From Tritrichomonas musculus (lineage: Eukaryota; Parabasalia; Tritrichomonadida; Tritrichomonadidae): 64,000 bases of DNA. The notes under the pieces are model-generated. The model had not been told where the DNA came from, ran no database searches, and saw only the letters and a program-made list of their open reading frames with translations. This document shows, piece after piece, positions 19,402-29,356 of this stretch. The position numbers and the translations under genes are program-made. The DNA is taken from contig JAPFFF010000009.1 in the NCBI GenBank assembly GCA_039105265.1, forward strand, positions 2,790,001 to 2,854,000. Reading direction: 5' to 3'. Each line of letters begins with the position of its first letter. The stretch's first letter is position 1.

Positions 19402-20074
19402 AATGGAAATTTGCGATTTAAAAGTTGGTGGATATTCAAATATTGAAATTGCCAAGCGTTTTGACATTACACCTCAAGCTATTTATAACTCTATCCGAAC
19501 AACTTTAACAGGAAACCGTTGGACTCCGCATGAATCAAGAGGTGGAGGTTAAAAATACTTAGGTGATGTAGAAATTTCTACTTTCTTTAAAAAAAATAGA
19601 AGAATGTTATTTAAATCTGAATTGTCTTAAAACTGTAGAAGCAGTTCAACTTGCCTACGAACTCAGAGCAAATCGTTATTTTCGTTGTTTACAGATACTT
19701 GATTGTTTAAAGAATGTCTTTAAATCTAGTCGTGCAAAACAGAAATTCTAAAGAACGGATTCAGAATAAGTGGTTTGGCTCCATTCGATGAAAATGTTAT
19801 AATGAGCAGTTAATGTATAAATAAAAACATTCCAGAAATAAACGTTCCCAATGCAGGACAGGATTTAACCTCAGAAAAAAACCGGTTGGAACAATACAAT
19901 AAAGAAAGTTATTTTCATGCTGATGATATCGATCAAATAATGAAAATAGAATATCCTGCAATCAGAGCCATATTAGAAATAAATAATCATTCATCAGGAA
20001 TAATATTAAATAAACTTCCGTCTTTGTTTATCAAATGCGATAATAACAAATATCAAAAAGTTTCTTTTTATTAA
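19402..20074 (+). pseudogene. Deleted Tc1/pogo-type transposase
   Basis: The ATG at about 19402 opens a 50-codon frame containing a helix-turn-helix (YSNIEIAKRFDITPQAIYNS), closed by TAA at about 19550. After a gap a second coding-like piece reads ILKNGFRISGLAPFDENVIM near 19744-19803, which resembles the C-terminus of pogo-like transposases (G-I-PF-P-V). The last piece, about 19886-20074, is a 62-codon acidic/hydrophobic frame. No DDE motifs are seen, so the catalytic domain has been deleted and the copy cannot transpose by itself. Confidence 0.6.
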
Positions 20075-20307
20075 ATTATTTAATTTATCATTCATTTATA
20101 TGTATTTTTTTTTGTATCATTTTTGTTGATCAAGCTCTTTTTTTCTTGAATTGAACCTGAAAATATAATAAGCATTTCCTTCTTTTGTAAATGTAATTAT
20201 TTTTTTTAAAAAAAATAGCCATTAAAGATCATTAAATTGCAAGCCTCCTGATGTTCAGGAGGAAAATGAAAAGGGAAATTTAAAAATATCTTTTTAAGAA
20301 ATTGTTT

Positions 20308-20397
20308 GTCTTGTTTTTTTCCTTCATAAATATTGAATGTCTTGTTTTTTTCCTCACAAATATTGAATGTCTTGTTTTTTTAATATTCAAATTCTAT
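20308..20397. repeat. Three tandem ~31-bp repeats
   Basis: GTCTTGTTTTTTTCCT followed by CATAAATATTGAAT is repeated about three times with small changes. The repeats lie inside the right part of the TIR-bounded transposon. Confidence 0.75.
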
Positions 20398-20686
20398 GAA
20401 TTTATTTCTGAAAAATTAAATACAACTCTGAATATTTGATATTTATTATCAAAAAATTTGTATGAAATTGATTGCTTTCACAATTTATATGAGGCTTAAT
20501 ATGAGAATGAATACTCTGTCCAGTGATGGTATTTGTTATATAAATTTTTTATAATGGATTTTAATATACACATTCATCACAGATTCAGATAGTGGTTTAG
20601 TAATTTGATTTCATTTTAAAACTTATTTATAACGATCCCAAAAACTATTTTAAAAACACATTCAAAAAGCTCAAATTAGAATTTTA

Positions 20687-22294
20687 ATGTTTGTTGCATC
20701 TGACTCTTGCAATCTACATAATATTAAACATATCGAACTGATTGAATTCAAAGATGAGCTAAAGAATTCACCTCAAACTCTTTCGATTGAAAATGCGCCT
20801 ATGTATTACAAAATTGTTTTATCACATTTTCGACATTCAATTAAGACAGAAATTAAACATACAATTCTAGAAACCCTTTACAAAATATTATGCAAACCAG
20901 AATTTCTCAAAGTATTTGTTACAAAAGGCTTTGCACCAGCTCTTCCTTTTTCGCATAAAGACGTTATTGACGATATATTCAAAATACTATACCTTCTCGT
21001 CAAAAAGGTTCCAGATTCTTTTGATGAGTTTGTAAGCAATTCATTTTCAAAGCTTGTTTGCAATAGAGGTCTTAAATCTCTTGTTATTTTATCAATTTAC
21101 TTCGATAATGACTTTTTTAGAATAGGGGATTTAAGCGAAGAATATAAATATATTAAACCCAATGATTTTCAAAAATACATCAACTATAAACCAATGCTTC
21201 AAATTTTATTGGACCAAAAAGAAAGATTTACAAAGCCCGATATATGCGTTCAATATGCAGCTCTTCTTTCACATATTATCAATATGTATCCTGATCTTTG
21301 TGAAATTGAATCAAATAATTTTGGAGCAACTGCGTTTGAAATATTAACTCAATTGCTGTTGCCAAGTGAAGACGAATCTGAAAATATTGAATCTGAAAGG
21401 ACAAGAATAACTTCAATATATTCATATTTGTGCAAGATCTCATCAAAAGTTGGTGATTGTGAATTACCTTGTCAAACAATCCAAACCCACCTTAAAGATC
21501 CGAATTTATGCACACCGGCGCTTGAGCTACTTCTTGTTTCTAAGTATTCAATTGATAACGAAGAAGAAATGGCAGATGATACTTTCTTACAGTCTTTACT
21601 TCGAATTTCAAATAATGGAAATAAACTTGCACTTTTGGTCTTATTACGCTTGGCTAAAAGAAATGATGTTGCTCAAAAATTAATCGAAAAACCATCTTGG
21701 ATGGAAAAATGTAAAAATAGCCATCATAATGCACCACCAGAAAAACTTTTGCATTATATCGTTGATACACTCCGTCTTTTCCTTGTTGTATTCAATCATA
21801 AGAACTTACGCGAGCAAATAGTTTCCGACAATGAATTTTTGATTTTTTTAAACATTCTTGTTGAAACAGGCGAGCCAGATATATTAACTCTTTGTCTTTC
21901 AATTTTAAGGAGAGTTGATAATTTGACAAAGGATTTCATCGAAGACATTGATGAGTGCGAATTCGTTTCTAAATTTATTGATATTGCAAGAGACCTACCA
22001 ACAGGAGTATATGATTCAATACTTCTTATTGATACAATTGGTAAAAATATGTTTTCAAAAGACGTTTTAAACAATTGCAAATTTTTGAAAGATTGCTTGG
22101 AAAATAACAGTAAATTTGATGCAGCAGCTACGGCTGCCATCGACTTATGCAAATTTAAAAAATACCGTGATAGACTAGTTTCATTAGGTGTTGATGACAT
22201 ATTCAAGAAAAAGAAGAAAACTGATCCAAAAATACGCAAAAAAGCAGAAATGTTTATACGGCAACTTGATTCAGATCAAGATGTTATTGATTAA
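20687..22294 (+). CDS. Helical-repeat (armadillo-like) protein, unknown function
   Basis: 535 aa of almost uninterrupted amphipathic helices with recurring Leu/Ile spacing, as in ARM/HEAT solenoids (for example the stretches ILETLYKILCKPEFLK, ILYLLVKKVP, and FLNILVETGEPDILTL). There is no catalytic motif, signal peptide or membrane segment. The C-terminal 30 residues are rich in lysine (IFKKKKKTDPKIRKKAEM) and then acidic. It is probably a scaffold or transport-type protein, but I cannot name a family. The start is the first ATG and no clear initiator element precedes it. It sits between two TIR-bounded transposons. Confidence 0.7.
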   Translation: MFVASDSCNLHNIKHIELIEFKDELKNSPQTLSIENAPMYYKIVLSHFRHSIKTEIKHTILETLYKILCKPEFLKVFVTKGFAPALPFSHKDVIDDIFKILYLLVKKVPDSFDEFVSNSFSKLVCNRGLKSLVILSIYFDNDFFRIGDLSEEYKYIKPNDFQKYINYKPMLQILLDQKERFTKPDICVQYAALLSHIINMYPDLCEIESNNFGATAFEILTQLLLPSEDESENIESERTRITSIYSYLCKISSKVGDCELPCQTIQTHLKDPNLCTPALELLLVSKYSIDNEEEMADDTFLQSLLRISNNGNKLALLVLLRLAKRNDVAQKLIEKPSWMEKCKNSHHNAPPEKLLHYIVDTLRLFLVVFNHKNLREQIVSDNEFLIFLNILVETGEPDILTLCLSILRRVDNLTKDFIEDIDECEFVSKFIDIARDLPTGVYDSILLIDTIGKNMFSKDVLNNCKFLKDCLENNSKFDAAATAAIDLCKFKKYRDRLVSLGVDDIFKKKKKTDPKIRKKAEMFIRQLDSDQDVID

Positions 22295-22839
22295 TTGATA
22301 TTTACAAAAACAAAAATGCAATAAACATTGTAATTCTTCGAATTTTTTATTTTTAAATTATTCATACCATTACATTTGAGCTAGATTTTGTCTAAAGTCA
22401 ATTGAGTTATGCAATAATAATAAACTTGTCAATGTCTGAAATATGAACCAAAATAAATATTCTTATATTAATAGACCTATCCACAAATCAAAAATCGTTT
22501 GTTGAACGTTTACATATGTATGGGTACTGGATTCTCTTCCGTCATTTATTTATATATTCATATATTATATTAATTAAGAGTTAATTAGATTATTTTATAA
22601 ATACCAGAATATTTTAATGGGCAATAAGTGATATATCAACGATTTTATTTTTAAATAAGAAATGATCGTTTTTTTATTTTTTGAATAAGATCATTGAAAT
22701 ATTTGAATATAAAAATTAAATTATGAAATATTTTTATCTTTTAGAACTACTTATATTTATAAATTATTTAATATAAATAAAAATATATAAATATATTATA
22801 TTAGAAAAAATATAAATGTTAAGAATTATGTTTATTTTT

Positions 22840-23203
22840 TGGAGCTAAAAAAACAATTCAATATCTTTTGGTCAAGTGTAACAACTTTTTCGTTGAGCGC
22901 AAATAAAAGAATTCGTTTGTTGGTTCTAAAAATATGGAATTTTTCAATATTTGACCAGAATTTCATAATTTTTGGCTTAAAAAAAAATATAATTTTTTCA
23001 ATCTTTGAAAAAAATAGTAGATTTCTAGGATAATTATTTCAAAAAGAAATAATTATATTTAAGACATCTTTTAAATCTTGCGAATTTTCATCAATTTTGT
23101 AATCATTAAAAATGCGAATTAAATTTTCATAATTTTCTTCAAGATCATCTGAATTTTTCAAGAATTCCATTAAAGAAGATTCGACAAGTTCTCGAGAATG
23201 CAT
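22840..23203 (-). pseudogene. N-terminal fragment of a trichomonad ankyrin-family gene
   Basis: From the ATG at 23201-23203 the minus strand encodes 54 residues (including LMEFLKNSDDLEENYENLI and then FNDYKIDENSQDLKDVL). These have the form of the N-terminal helical domain that precedes the ankyrin repeats in the very large trichomonad ankyrin (DUF3447-associated) family. The frame stops at 23039-23041. Further family-like blocks (FSKIEKIIFFF, then IEKFHIFRTNKRILLF) continue in other frames down to about 22845. No ankyrin repeats follow. It is a decayed cargo or relic inside the 3.46-kb element. Family recall is from memory and needs a search. Confidence 0.6.
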
Positions 23204-23296
23204 ATATATTATGATATCTGATCTTTCAAGAATTCACTCATTTTATTTTTATAAAGTAATAAAAAGTGACAAAATAGCTTGTATGCATTTTTGTAA

Positions 23297-23437
23297 AAAA
23301 ACTGCTGATTAAAAGTTCATTCCCAATATAAATATAAATATAATGTAACTTATCACTATTATATTTTTATTTATTTAATATAAATTCGGAGCTCTATAAC
23401 AAGATATTAAAGATTCTTATTTATCGTTTTTTCAAGG
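23297..23437. repeat. Displaced copy of the 204-bp tandem unit
   Basis: Starts with ACTGCTGATTAAAAGTTCAT and runs to TTATCGTTTTTTC, matching about 140 bp of the unit in the array at 24206-25001. Its variant ATAATGTAACTTATCACTAT is shared only with the last unit of that array. Confidence 0.85.
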
Positions 23438-24205
23438 CCTTATTAAGGTATTCATTCAATTTTGTAGTATTCAAAAAGTGACAACGAAAATACATATTTT
23501 GCGAAATATATCATTATAAATTTTAATTTTTTTTATTAAATATTCATAAAATTAATAATATCATTATATAATATATTTAAATTATTGTATATCTTGCTAA
23601 AAGTAGAGATAATTTCATAAATAATCACTCAGCTAATCTTTTCAACCTGAGTTAAAATTTGAAAAATTGGCCATATTTTTTGATTTTAAAAAGATTTATT
23701 TTAAAAAATCAAAAATTCCGACGCTGGGGACTTTATTTTGGATAGATTTTTTCTTTGAATACTTTACATATTTTTACTTTTCAGAAATCTTTATTTTCTC
23801 ACAATTTTACAATTGTTTATATCTTACAATCTCACAATTATTTCTTAAAAAAATGCTCAATATTCTGAAGCATATAATAATTTCATAGAATTGATCTCAA
23901 TTTTCTGATGATTCAAATATTTCATAAAAAATAAATTCAATTTAATAAATTAACTAAAAAATATATCTTATATTTTAAATTGGATTTTCCTCATATTTGC
24001 TATAATATTTATACAAAACATCATTTTTTTTCTAAACTTATCAAATTGTAAAATTTTCATTCAAAAAGAAAAATTAGTTTATTTTTATATCATACGTCAA
24101 TTTTACCATTATATTTAGTAAATAAATTTTTTATCATCATATATTTTATTATATTATAATATGATAAAATATACTGCTTTTGTTCAACCTTAATATGGTC
24201 TTTTT

Positions 24206-25001
24206 TTCATTTTCAAATATTTTGAATTGCTAAAAATTTATGAAAAAAAAAGAAACTTCTCAGAACTTTTTTTAAAAAACTGCTGATTAAAAGTTCATTC
24301 CCGATATAAATATAAGTATAATATAATTTAATACTATTATATATTTATTTATTTAATATAAATTCGGAGCTCTATAACAAGATATTAAAGATTCTTATTT
24401 ATCGTTTTTTCATTTTCAAATATTTTGAATTGCTAAAAATTTATGAAAAAAAAAGAAACTTCTCAGAACTTTTTTTAAAAAACTGCTGATTAAAAGTTCA
24501 TTCCCGATATAAATATAAGTATAATATAATTTAATACTATTATATATTTATTTATTTAATATAAATTCGGAGCTCTATAACAAGATATTAAAGATTCTTA
24601 TTTATCGTTTTTTCATTTTCAAATATTTTGAATTGCTAAAAATTTATGATAAAAAAAAGAAACTTCTCAGAACTTTTTTTAAAAAACTGCTGATTAAAAG
24701 TTCATTCCCGATATAAATATAAGTATAATATAATTTAATACTATTATATATTTATTTATTTAATATAAATTCGGAGCTCTATAACAAGATATTAAAGATT
24801 CTTATTTATCGTTTTTTCATTTTCAAATATTTTGAATTGCTAAAAATTTATGATAAAAAAAAGAAACTTCTCAGAACTTTTTTTAAAAAACTGCTGATTA
24901 AAAGTTCATTCCCGATATAAATATAAGTATAATGTAACTTATCACTATTATATATTTATTTATTTAATATAAATTCGGAGCTCTATAACAAGATATTAAA
25001 T
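24206..25001. repeat. Tandem array, about 4 units of 203-204 bp
   Basis: The landmark TGCTGATTAAAAG recurs at 24281, 24484, 24688 and 24892, giving periods of 203, 204 and 204. Each unit carries TTCGGAGCTCTATAACAAG and a segment with TTTTGAATTGCTAAAAATT. Units are nearly identical, so the array is young or homogenised. No reading frame passes through it. Confidence 0.95.
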
Positions 25002-26010
25002 GATTTTAAATTTCTTTCAATATTTATATAACTATTGAAAAATTATAAATCTTAATTTGGTCAACTTTTATTAATTAAATGCTTTTTTATATTATTATAT
25101 ATATAAAAATAAAATAAAAAAAAATTTTTCATAAATAAAAATTTTAAATAATTTAACGAATATTGATCGTCTACCCACACATATGTTCTTGAATATTTAA
25201 TTATTTCTAAATATCCCATTCTTTGCAAATAAGTGGTATCGTCCGTAATTTTTTCAGTTTTTTGGTAAACGTTTTGTTCAAAAACAAAACGTTTATGTGC
25301 TTTATGTTTTAATTTTTTTATGTTCCAATATCTGTAAAAATATGTGTTTTTTAAAGAAAAAAATTAATTAATGATTTGGCTGTTTTTAAATAAAGATCAA
25401 AATTTATAATTGAATGTACATAAAAGAACAGAATAAATATTTTGAAAAAGGATAATAATGAAAAAATTTTGATTTTTACGATTTTAATCAGCTGTATATG
25501 CAAAATTCATATGATTTAAATTGTATTATTTAAAATGATTGATGAAAATATTGGTAAAATAAAATTTTGGTTACTAAATTCGAAATGATCATAATTATTT
25601 TTACATAATTCATCTATGAAAACATAAATAAAATAACAAATTCCTATCAAACATTGAATTATAAATTATATTATTGATATAGTCGAATTTGTTCTTATTA
25701 ATACTTATTTTGGATATTAAGCTATTTGCATCTATTTTTAATTGTTTGCTCATATCACTTGAATTTAATATTGTTTTTTAAAAATATTGTCCTCGAAAAT
25801 GTTTTATAGATGCAAACATTAGCTTTTTTACAAATATTTTAATATTGAGAAATTTAAGATTTTCACAAAAAGTTTGTTGTCCACAAATTTTCAATAAACG
25901 TTCAAAAAACGATTTTTGATTTGTGGATAGGTCTAATGAATGAAAATTTCAATGATGACGATAATGGTTCCATACAGAATTTTTTGAATTTTTAATTTTT
26001 ATATTTTGCA

Positions 26011-26586
26011 ATGCCACCTCTCGAATTTAAAGTTGTAATGATCGGCGCCGTTGCTGTTGGGAAGTCAGCAATTGCAAATAGACTTCAATTTCAAATATTT
26101 GAAGAAGATTATCAGCCAACAATAGGCGCAGGATATATTCCATATAGAACAACATTTGAAGGAAAAGAAATTGAGCTTCAAATTTGGGATACAGCTGGAA
26201 TGGAGCGATATAAAAGCCTTGGCTCAATCTATTATCGCGATGCCAAAGCAGCAATCATTGTTTACGATCAGACAAGCCTTGAATCTGCAGATGCATTACA
26301 GTCTTGGTTAACAAGCTTTAGAGCAACTGTTAAGACACCTTGCTATATTTGTATTGCAGGCAACAAAGATGATCTTCCAAATAAAATTGTTCCACAAGAA
26401 AAAATCAAAGCATGGTGTGATGAAAACGGATTTGACTTTTTCATTACATCTGCTAAAGCTGGAACAGGCGTTAATGAGATGTTTCAAAAACTTATTGAAA
26501 GCGTTGTAAGAATGAGCGAGAAAATTGAAATTCATGAATCGCCCAAATTAGAAGCAAATGAATCATCAAAAGGAGGTTGTTGTTAA
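26011..26586 (+). CDS. Rab-family small GTPase
   Basis: 191 aa. Motifs: P-loop GAVAVGKSA (about 12-20), switch I around YQPTIGAGY with the effector threonine, WDTAGMERYKSL (about 59-70), GNKDDL (about 116-121), and TSAKAG (about 149-154). It ends in GGCC, a double-cysteine geranylgeranylation signal. The sequence around switch I and II (IGAGYIPYRTTFEGKEIELQ) resembles endosomal Rab5/Rab21/Rab22-type proteins, but subclass is uncertain. It controls vesicle traffic on endomembranes by GTP-dependent effector binding. The start is the first ATG. The TIR end of the upstream 3.46-kb element lies about 75 bp away, so the promoter region is partly transposon-derived. Confidence 0.95.
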   Translation: MPPLEFKVVMIGAVAVGKSAIANRLQFQIFEEDYQPTIGAGYIPYRTTFEGKEIELQIWDTAGMERYKSLGSIYYRDAKAAIIVYDQTSLESADALQSWLTSFRATVKTPCYICIAGNKDDLPNKIVPQEKIKAWCDENGFDFFITSAKAGTGVNEMFQKLIESVVRMSEKIEIHESPKLEANESSKGGCC

Positions 26587-26889
26587 AAATGGGAGAAATA
26601 TTAGATTTTCTTAATTTTATCTAGCAAATTTAATGTAAAAAAAAAAAATCGATTTTGATTACAGATTTTTGTCATAATTAATTAACAGTTTGCCTATATA
26701 TAGTAAAATAATCTAAAAATTTTTGTCCTTTTTTTTGATTAGAATTTAAAAAATCAAAAATTTTCAAATTTAGCCAAAATTGATTAGAAATACAATAATA
26801 TTTAGTCAATAAATATAATAAATCAAATAAAAGTATAAACAAAGATACAAACATGATAGATAATATAAATAAAGCTATCACTGCAAAAA

Positions 26890-28608
26890 TCAGTGGGGTG
26901 CATGCAAGCAAAACATATGCTTAGATTTTGGTTCAATTAAAATTGCAATTTTCCTCTTAATTAGTTTTGTAAATCTCGATTTTGAATTTTCTTTTTCTTT
27001 ATGATCTTCGTTGTTTCTGATGTAATTTTGCCCAAAGTTTACTGGAACTGGTGCATGATCTGCCCTATAAAAGAAAAAGCACATTTCTATGATGAAAATA
27101 TTGAGTATACCGAGCTCAATAATCAGCATTCGAATAAAGGCCCACGCATTTAAAAACATGGCTATCTCACTCAACAAAAAGAATGTCAAAATATTTATGG
27201 CACAGCAGTTCATGAAACGTAAGACCATCTCTAATTTTTTTACATAATTTGGATCACAGTGAGCGTCTGAATCAGATTCTTCATCCTCTTGGATGTTATT
27301 AGGATCATCAACATTACTATCATCATTAATAATTGCTGTTGATTCAATAGTGTTATAATCATTATCATTAATTTCATCATTTTCATTCTCTTCATTATTG
27401 TCATTGTATGCTTCATTAAGAGAACGTTCAGCTCTAGCAATGCTTGCCCTGGATGCTTTGAGTTTCCTGATAATTCGAGTGTACATAGAAGCAACCAAAA
27501 CGGCAAACGAGATAATTGAAACATCTTCTAAATAGGTAAAAAGAACGGAATAATTTGATAATGCACTAGAAATAAGCATGGTTGCAGGTAAAGTGATATA
27601 AATAATTACATCACGCATTTGCATTTCTTCTTCATATGTACACCAACCAGCAGCAATCATCAAAAGAACTGTGGTAAAAACCGAATGGAGTACAACAGAT
27701 GCCGTTAATGACCACGCAACATCAACTGGGTCAACGTATTTATTGCCATAAAGTTCTGCCTCAAGAATAAGAACTCCAGCTTTAAATATTGGTATAAAAG
27801 TAAGATAATGATGCATGTCAACATAAAATTGTGGGAAGGATAAGCCATTAATAATGTATAATATTGTTATTGAGGGATATAAAATCGAAAGCCCCTTTAA
27901 TGTAGAATAAGTTCCACGTTCTCTAAAATCAAAAATTGTTGGGTTTTCGAAACGAGTCAGAGATACAAAAGATGAGCTCGATGCAGAGCAATCAATAATG
28001 TACGGTGAATATACTCCCTGTTTAAGTATGGTTCCATTCCATTGAAGTATTTGAATAAGATTAGCTGAATTATTTTTAGTATGATTAAATTTTTCCAACT
28101 CTTTGACATTGGGATCGTTAACAGAATTTTTTGTGTCGTCATTGAGTTTAATATTATTATTAGTGATGAGCGATACTACTGCATTTGCTTTTTTGGTGTT
28201 GTTTATTGATTTGATAATAGGTTTGGTTGGTTCAGGAATTATTGAATTATTGGCAAACATATCAAATTTTATAAAGCCACTACTATTGAATCTGCTTCCA
28301 ACTTTACAAAATTTGTGAACCGAAAAATGGAAATCTGGTTTTTGTTCTGCTAAAACGAAGTTTAAGCCTGATATATCTGAGCCTGACGAAACTTTTGAAC
28401 TAAATTTAACTGAAAATTTACCGCTTTGCTCAAAACCAAAAGTTGGAAGTCGAGTTATAACTGATTTAGATGGAATTGTAATTTTGTAATATGATGGAGA
28501 TTCTCTGTATTCAAAAAAAAGTCTCCATCTCGAAGGATCGAAGATGATTTCTTTAGGCGGGAGTACCAACCACAAAACAAATGAGCGAAAATAGTTAAGT
28601 ATGATCAA
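26890..28608 (-). CDS. Seven-transmembrane-type membrane protein (GPR107/GOST-like?)
   Basis: About 572 aa. A hydrophobic N-terminus (residues 1-17) looks like a signal peptide. About 220 residues of hydrophilic, Asn-rich lumenal or extracellular domain follow. Then come about seven hydrophobic helices (from about residue 237), split by an acidic cytosolic loop (about 400-450, repeated Glu/Asp/Asn). The TM region (YLTFIPIFKAGVLILEAELY, then SVFTTVLLMIAAGW) resembles GOST/Lung-7TM or GpcrRhopsn4 proteins, where a GW ends a helix. Family is tentative. The frame has no ATG at the natural start: the codon used here (28606-28608) is TTG, one base from ATG, and the first internal Met is near residue 115. 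This could be a sequence error, a mutated start, or a missed first exon. Confidence 0.55.
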   Translation of the reverse strand: MIILNYFRSFVLWLVLPPKEIIFDPSRWRLFFEYRESPSYYKITIPSKSVITRLPTFGFEQSGKFSVKFSSKVSSGSDISGLNFVLAEQKPDFHFSVHKFCKVGSRFNSSGFIKFDMFANNSIIPEPTKPIIKSINNTKKANAVVSLITNNNIKLNDDTKNSVNDPNVKELEKFNHTKNNSANLIQILQWNGTILKQGVYSPYIIDCSASSSSFVSLTRFENPTIFDFRERGTYSTLKGLSILYPSITILYIINGLSFPQFYVDMHHYLTFIPIFKAGVLILEAELYGNKYVDPVDVAWSLTASVVLHSVFTTVLLMIAAGWCTYEEEMQMRDVIIYITLPATMLISSALSNYSVLFTYLEDVSIISFAVLVASMYTRIIRKLKASRASIARAERSLNEAYNDNNEENENDEINDNDYNTIESTAIINDDSNVDDPNNIQEDEESDSDAHCDPNYVKKLEMVLRFMNCCAINILTFFLLSEIAMFLNAWAFIRMLIIELGILNIFIIEMCFFFYRADHAPVPVNFGQNYIRNNEDHKEKENSKSRFTKLIKRKIAILIEPKSKHMFCLHAPH

Positions 28609-29356
28609 AATGAAAAATAAAGGTTATTAATGTTTTTTTTTTTTGAGTATATAAATTGACAGATAATATTGAATTTGTTAAGAAGATATATAAAATTGAT
28701 TCAATTAGTTAAGCTCTAATTACTCAGCAAAAAAAGCTTAATATTTAAATCAAATAGCATTTATGATATCTATTTATATATTTATTGATAGTAATCTAAA
28801 TAATAATTAATAATATTTTAAAAATAATGCGATATTTTTAATTAAAAACAAATAATAATGAGTAAATTTTTTTCAGAAAAATTGAATAATTTAATTTAAA
28901 AAAGAAAAGATTTAGTTTATCAAAACATCCAATGCAAAGGCCTTAATAAATAATAATTTAAGTTAATTATGGGGTATTTGATTCTTAATGATCAAAAAAT
29001 ATTAATTTATTTTTTCAAAAGAATAATTTTATTTTGAGAGATCAGAAAAAGACTTTTCAATTTAATAAACTATAGAAAAAGTGAATATCATATTTTTGAA
29101 AGAATTAAATAATGATATTGGTATCTAGCTAATTAATCGGTTTTTATCATTTTTGCAAACAACTCTTATAATTTATAATTTATATATTCTTGCCCAATGC
29201 AAAAAATAAAAAAAAAAAAAAAGCAATCGTTTTGATTTTAATTCCAAATCAAATTCAGTTTTTATATGTAAAAAGCATCATATTGAAAGTACACGAAAAA
29301 AAATTTATACAATATAATAACAATAATAATAGATATGGAAAAGATATTTTTTTTTT
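28609..29356. other. Intergenic, no gene seen
   Basis: AT-rich spacer between two minus-strand genes. It contains one AAGGCCTTA (28937-28945). No ATG-initiated exon that would supply the start of the 7TM gene is obvious. Confidence 0.5.

Larger units (their letters stand above)
19139..20531 (+). mobile_element. Internally deleted pogo/Tc1-like transposon with intact TIRs
   Basis: The ends are inverted repeats: TACCATCACTGGACA at 19139-19153 and TGTCCAGTGATGGTA at 20517-20531. A second matching block lies inside (GCCTCATA...AATTGTGAAAGCAA at about 19177-19201, inverted at about 20470-20497). The terminal TA on each side is the expected Tc1/mariner-superfamily target duplication. The element proper is 19141-20529 (1389 bp). 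It encloses a helix-turn-helix reading frame and a C-terminal transposase remnant, but the DDE catalytic core is missing between them. Confidence 0.88.
22472..25935. mobile_element. 3.46-kb TIR element with TA duplication (orphan family)
   Basis: GACCTATCCACAAATCAAAA begins at 22474 and continues as a 39-bp terminal repeat to 22512. Its reverse complement lies at 25895-25933 with one mismatch. TA flanks both sides (22472-22473 and 25934-25935), a Tc1/mariner-type target site. The whole region between the armadillo-like gene and the Rab gene is thus a single insertion, ending about 75 bp before the Rab ATG. No transposase is recognisable. Inside are a decayed ankyrin-family gene and a 204-bp tandem array. 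Confidence 0.85.

Noticed and set aside
22839-23033. Plus-strand 64-codon ORF
   Set aside because: Shadow of the minus-strand ankyrin-family remnant.
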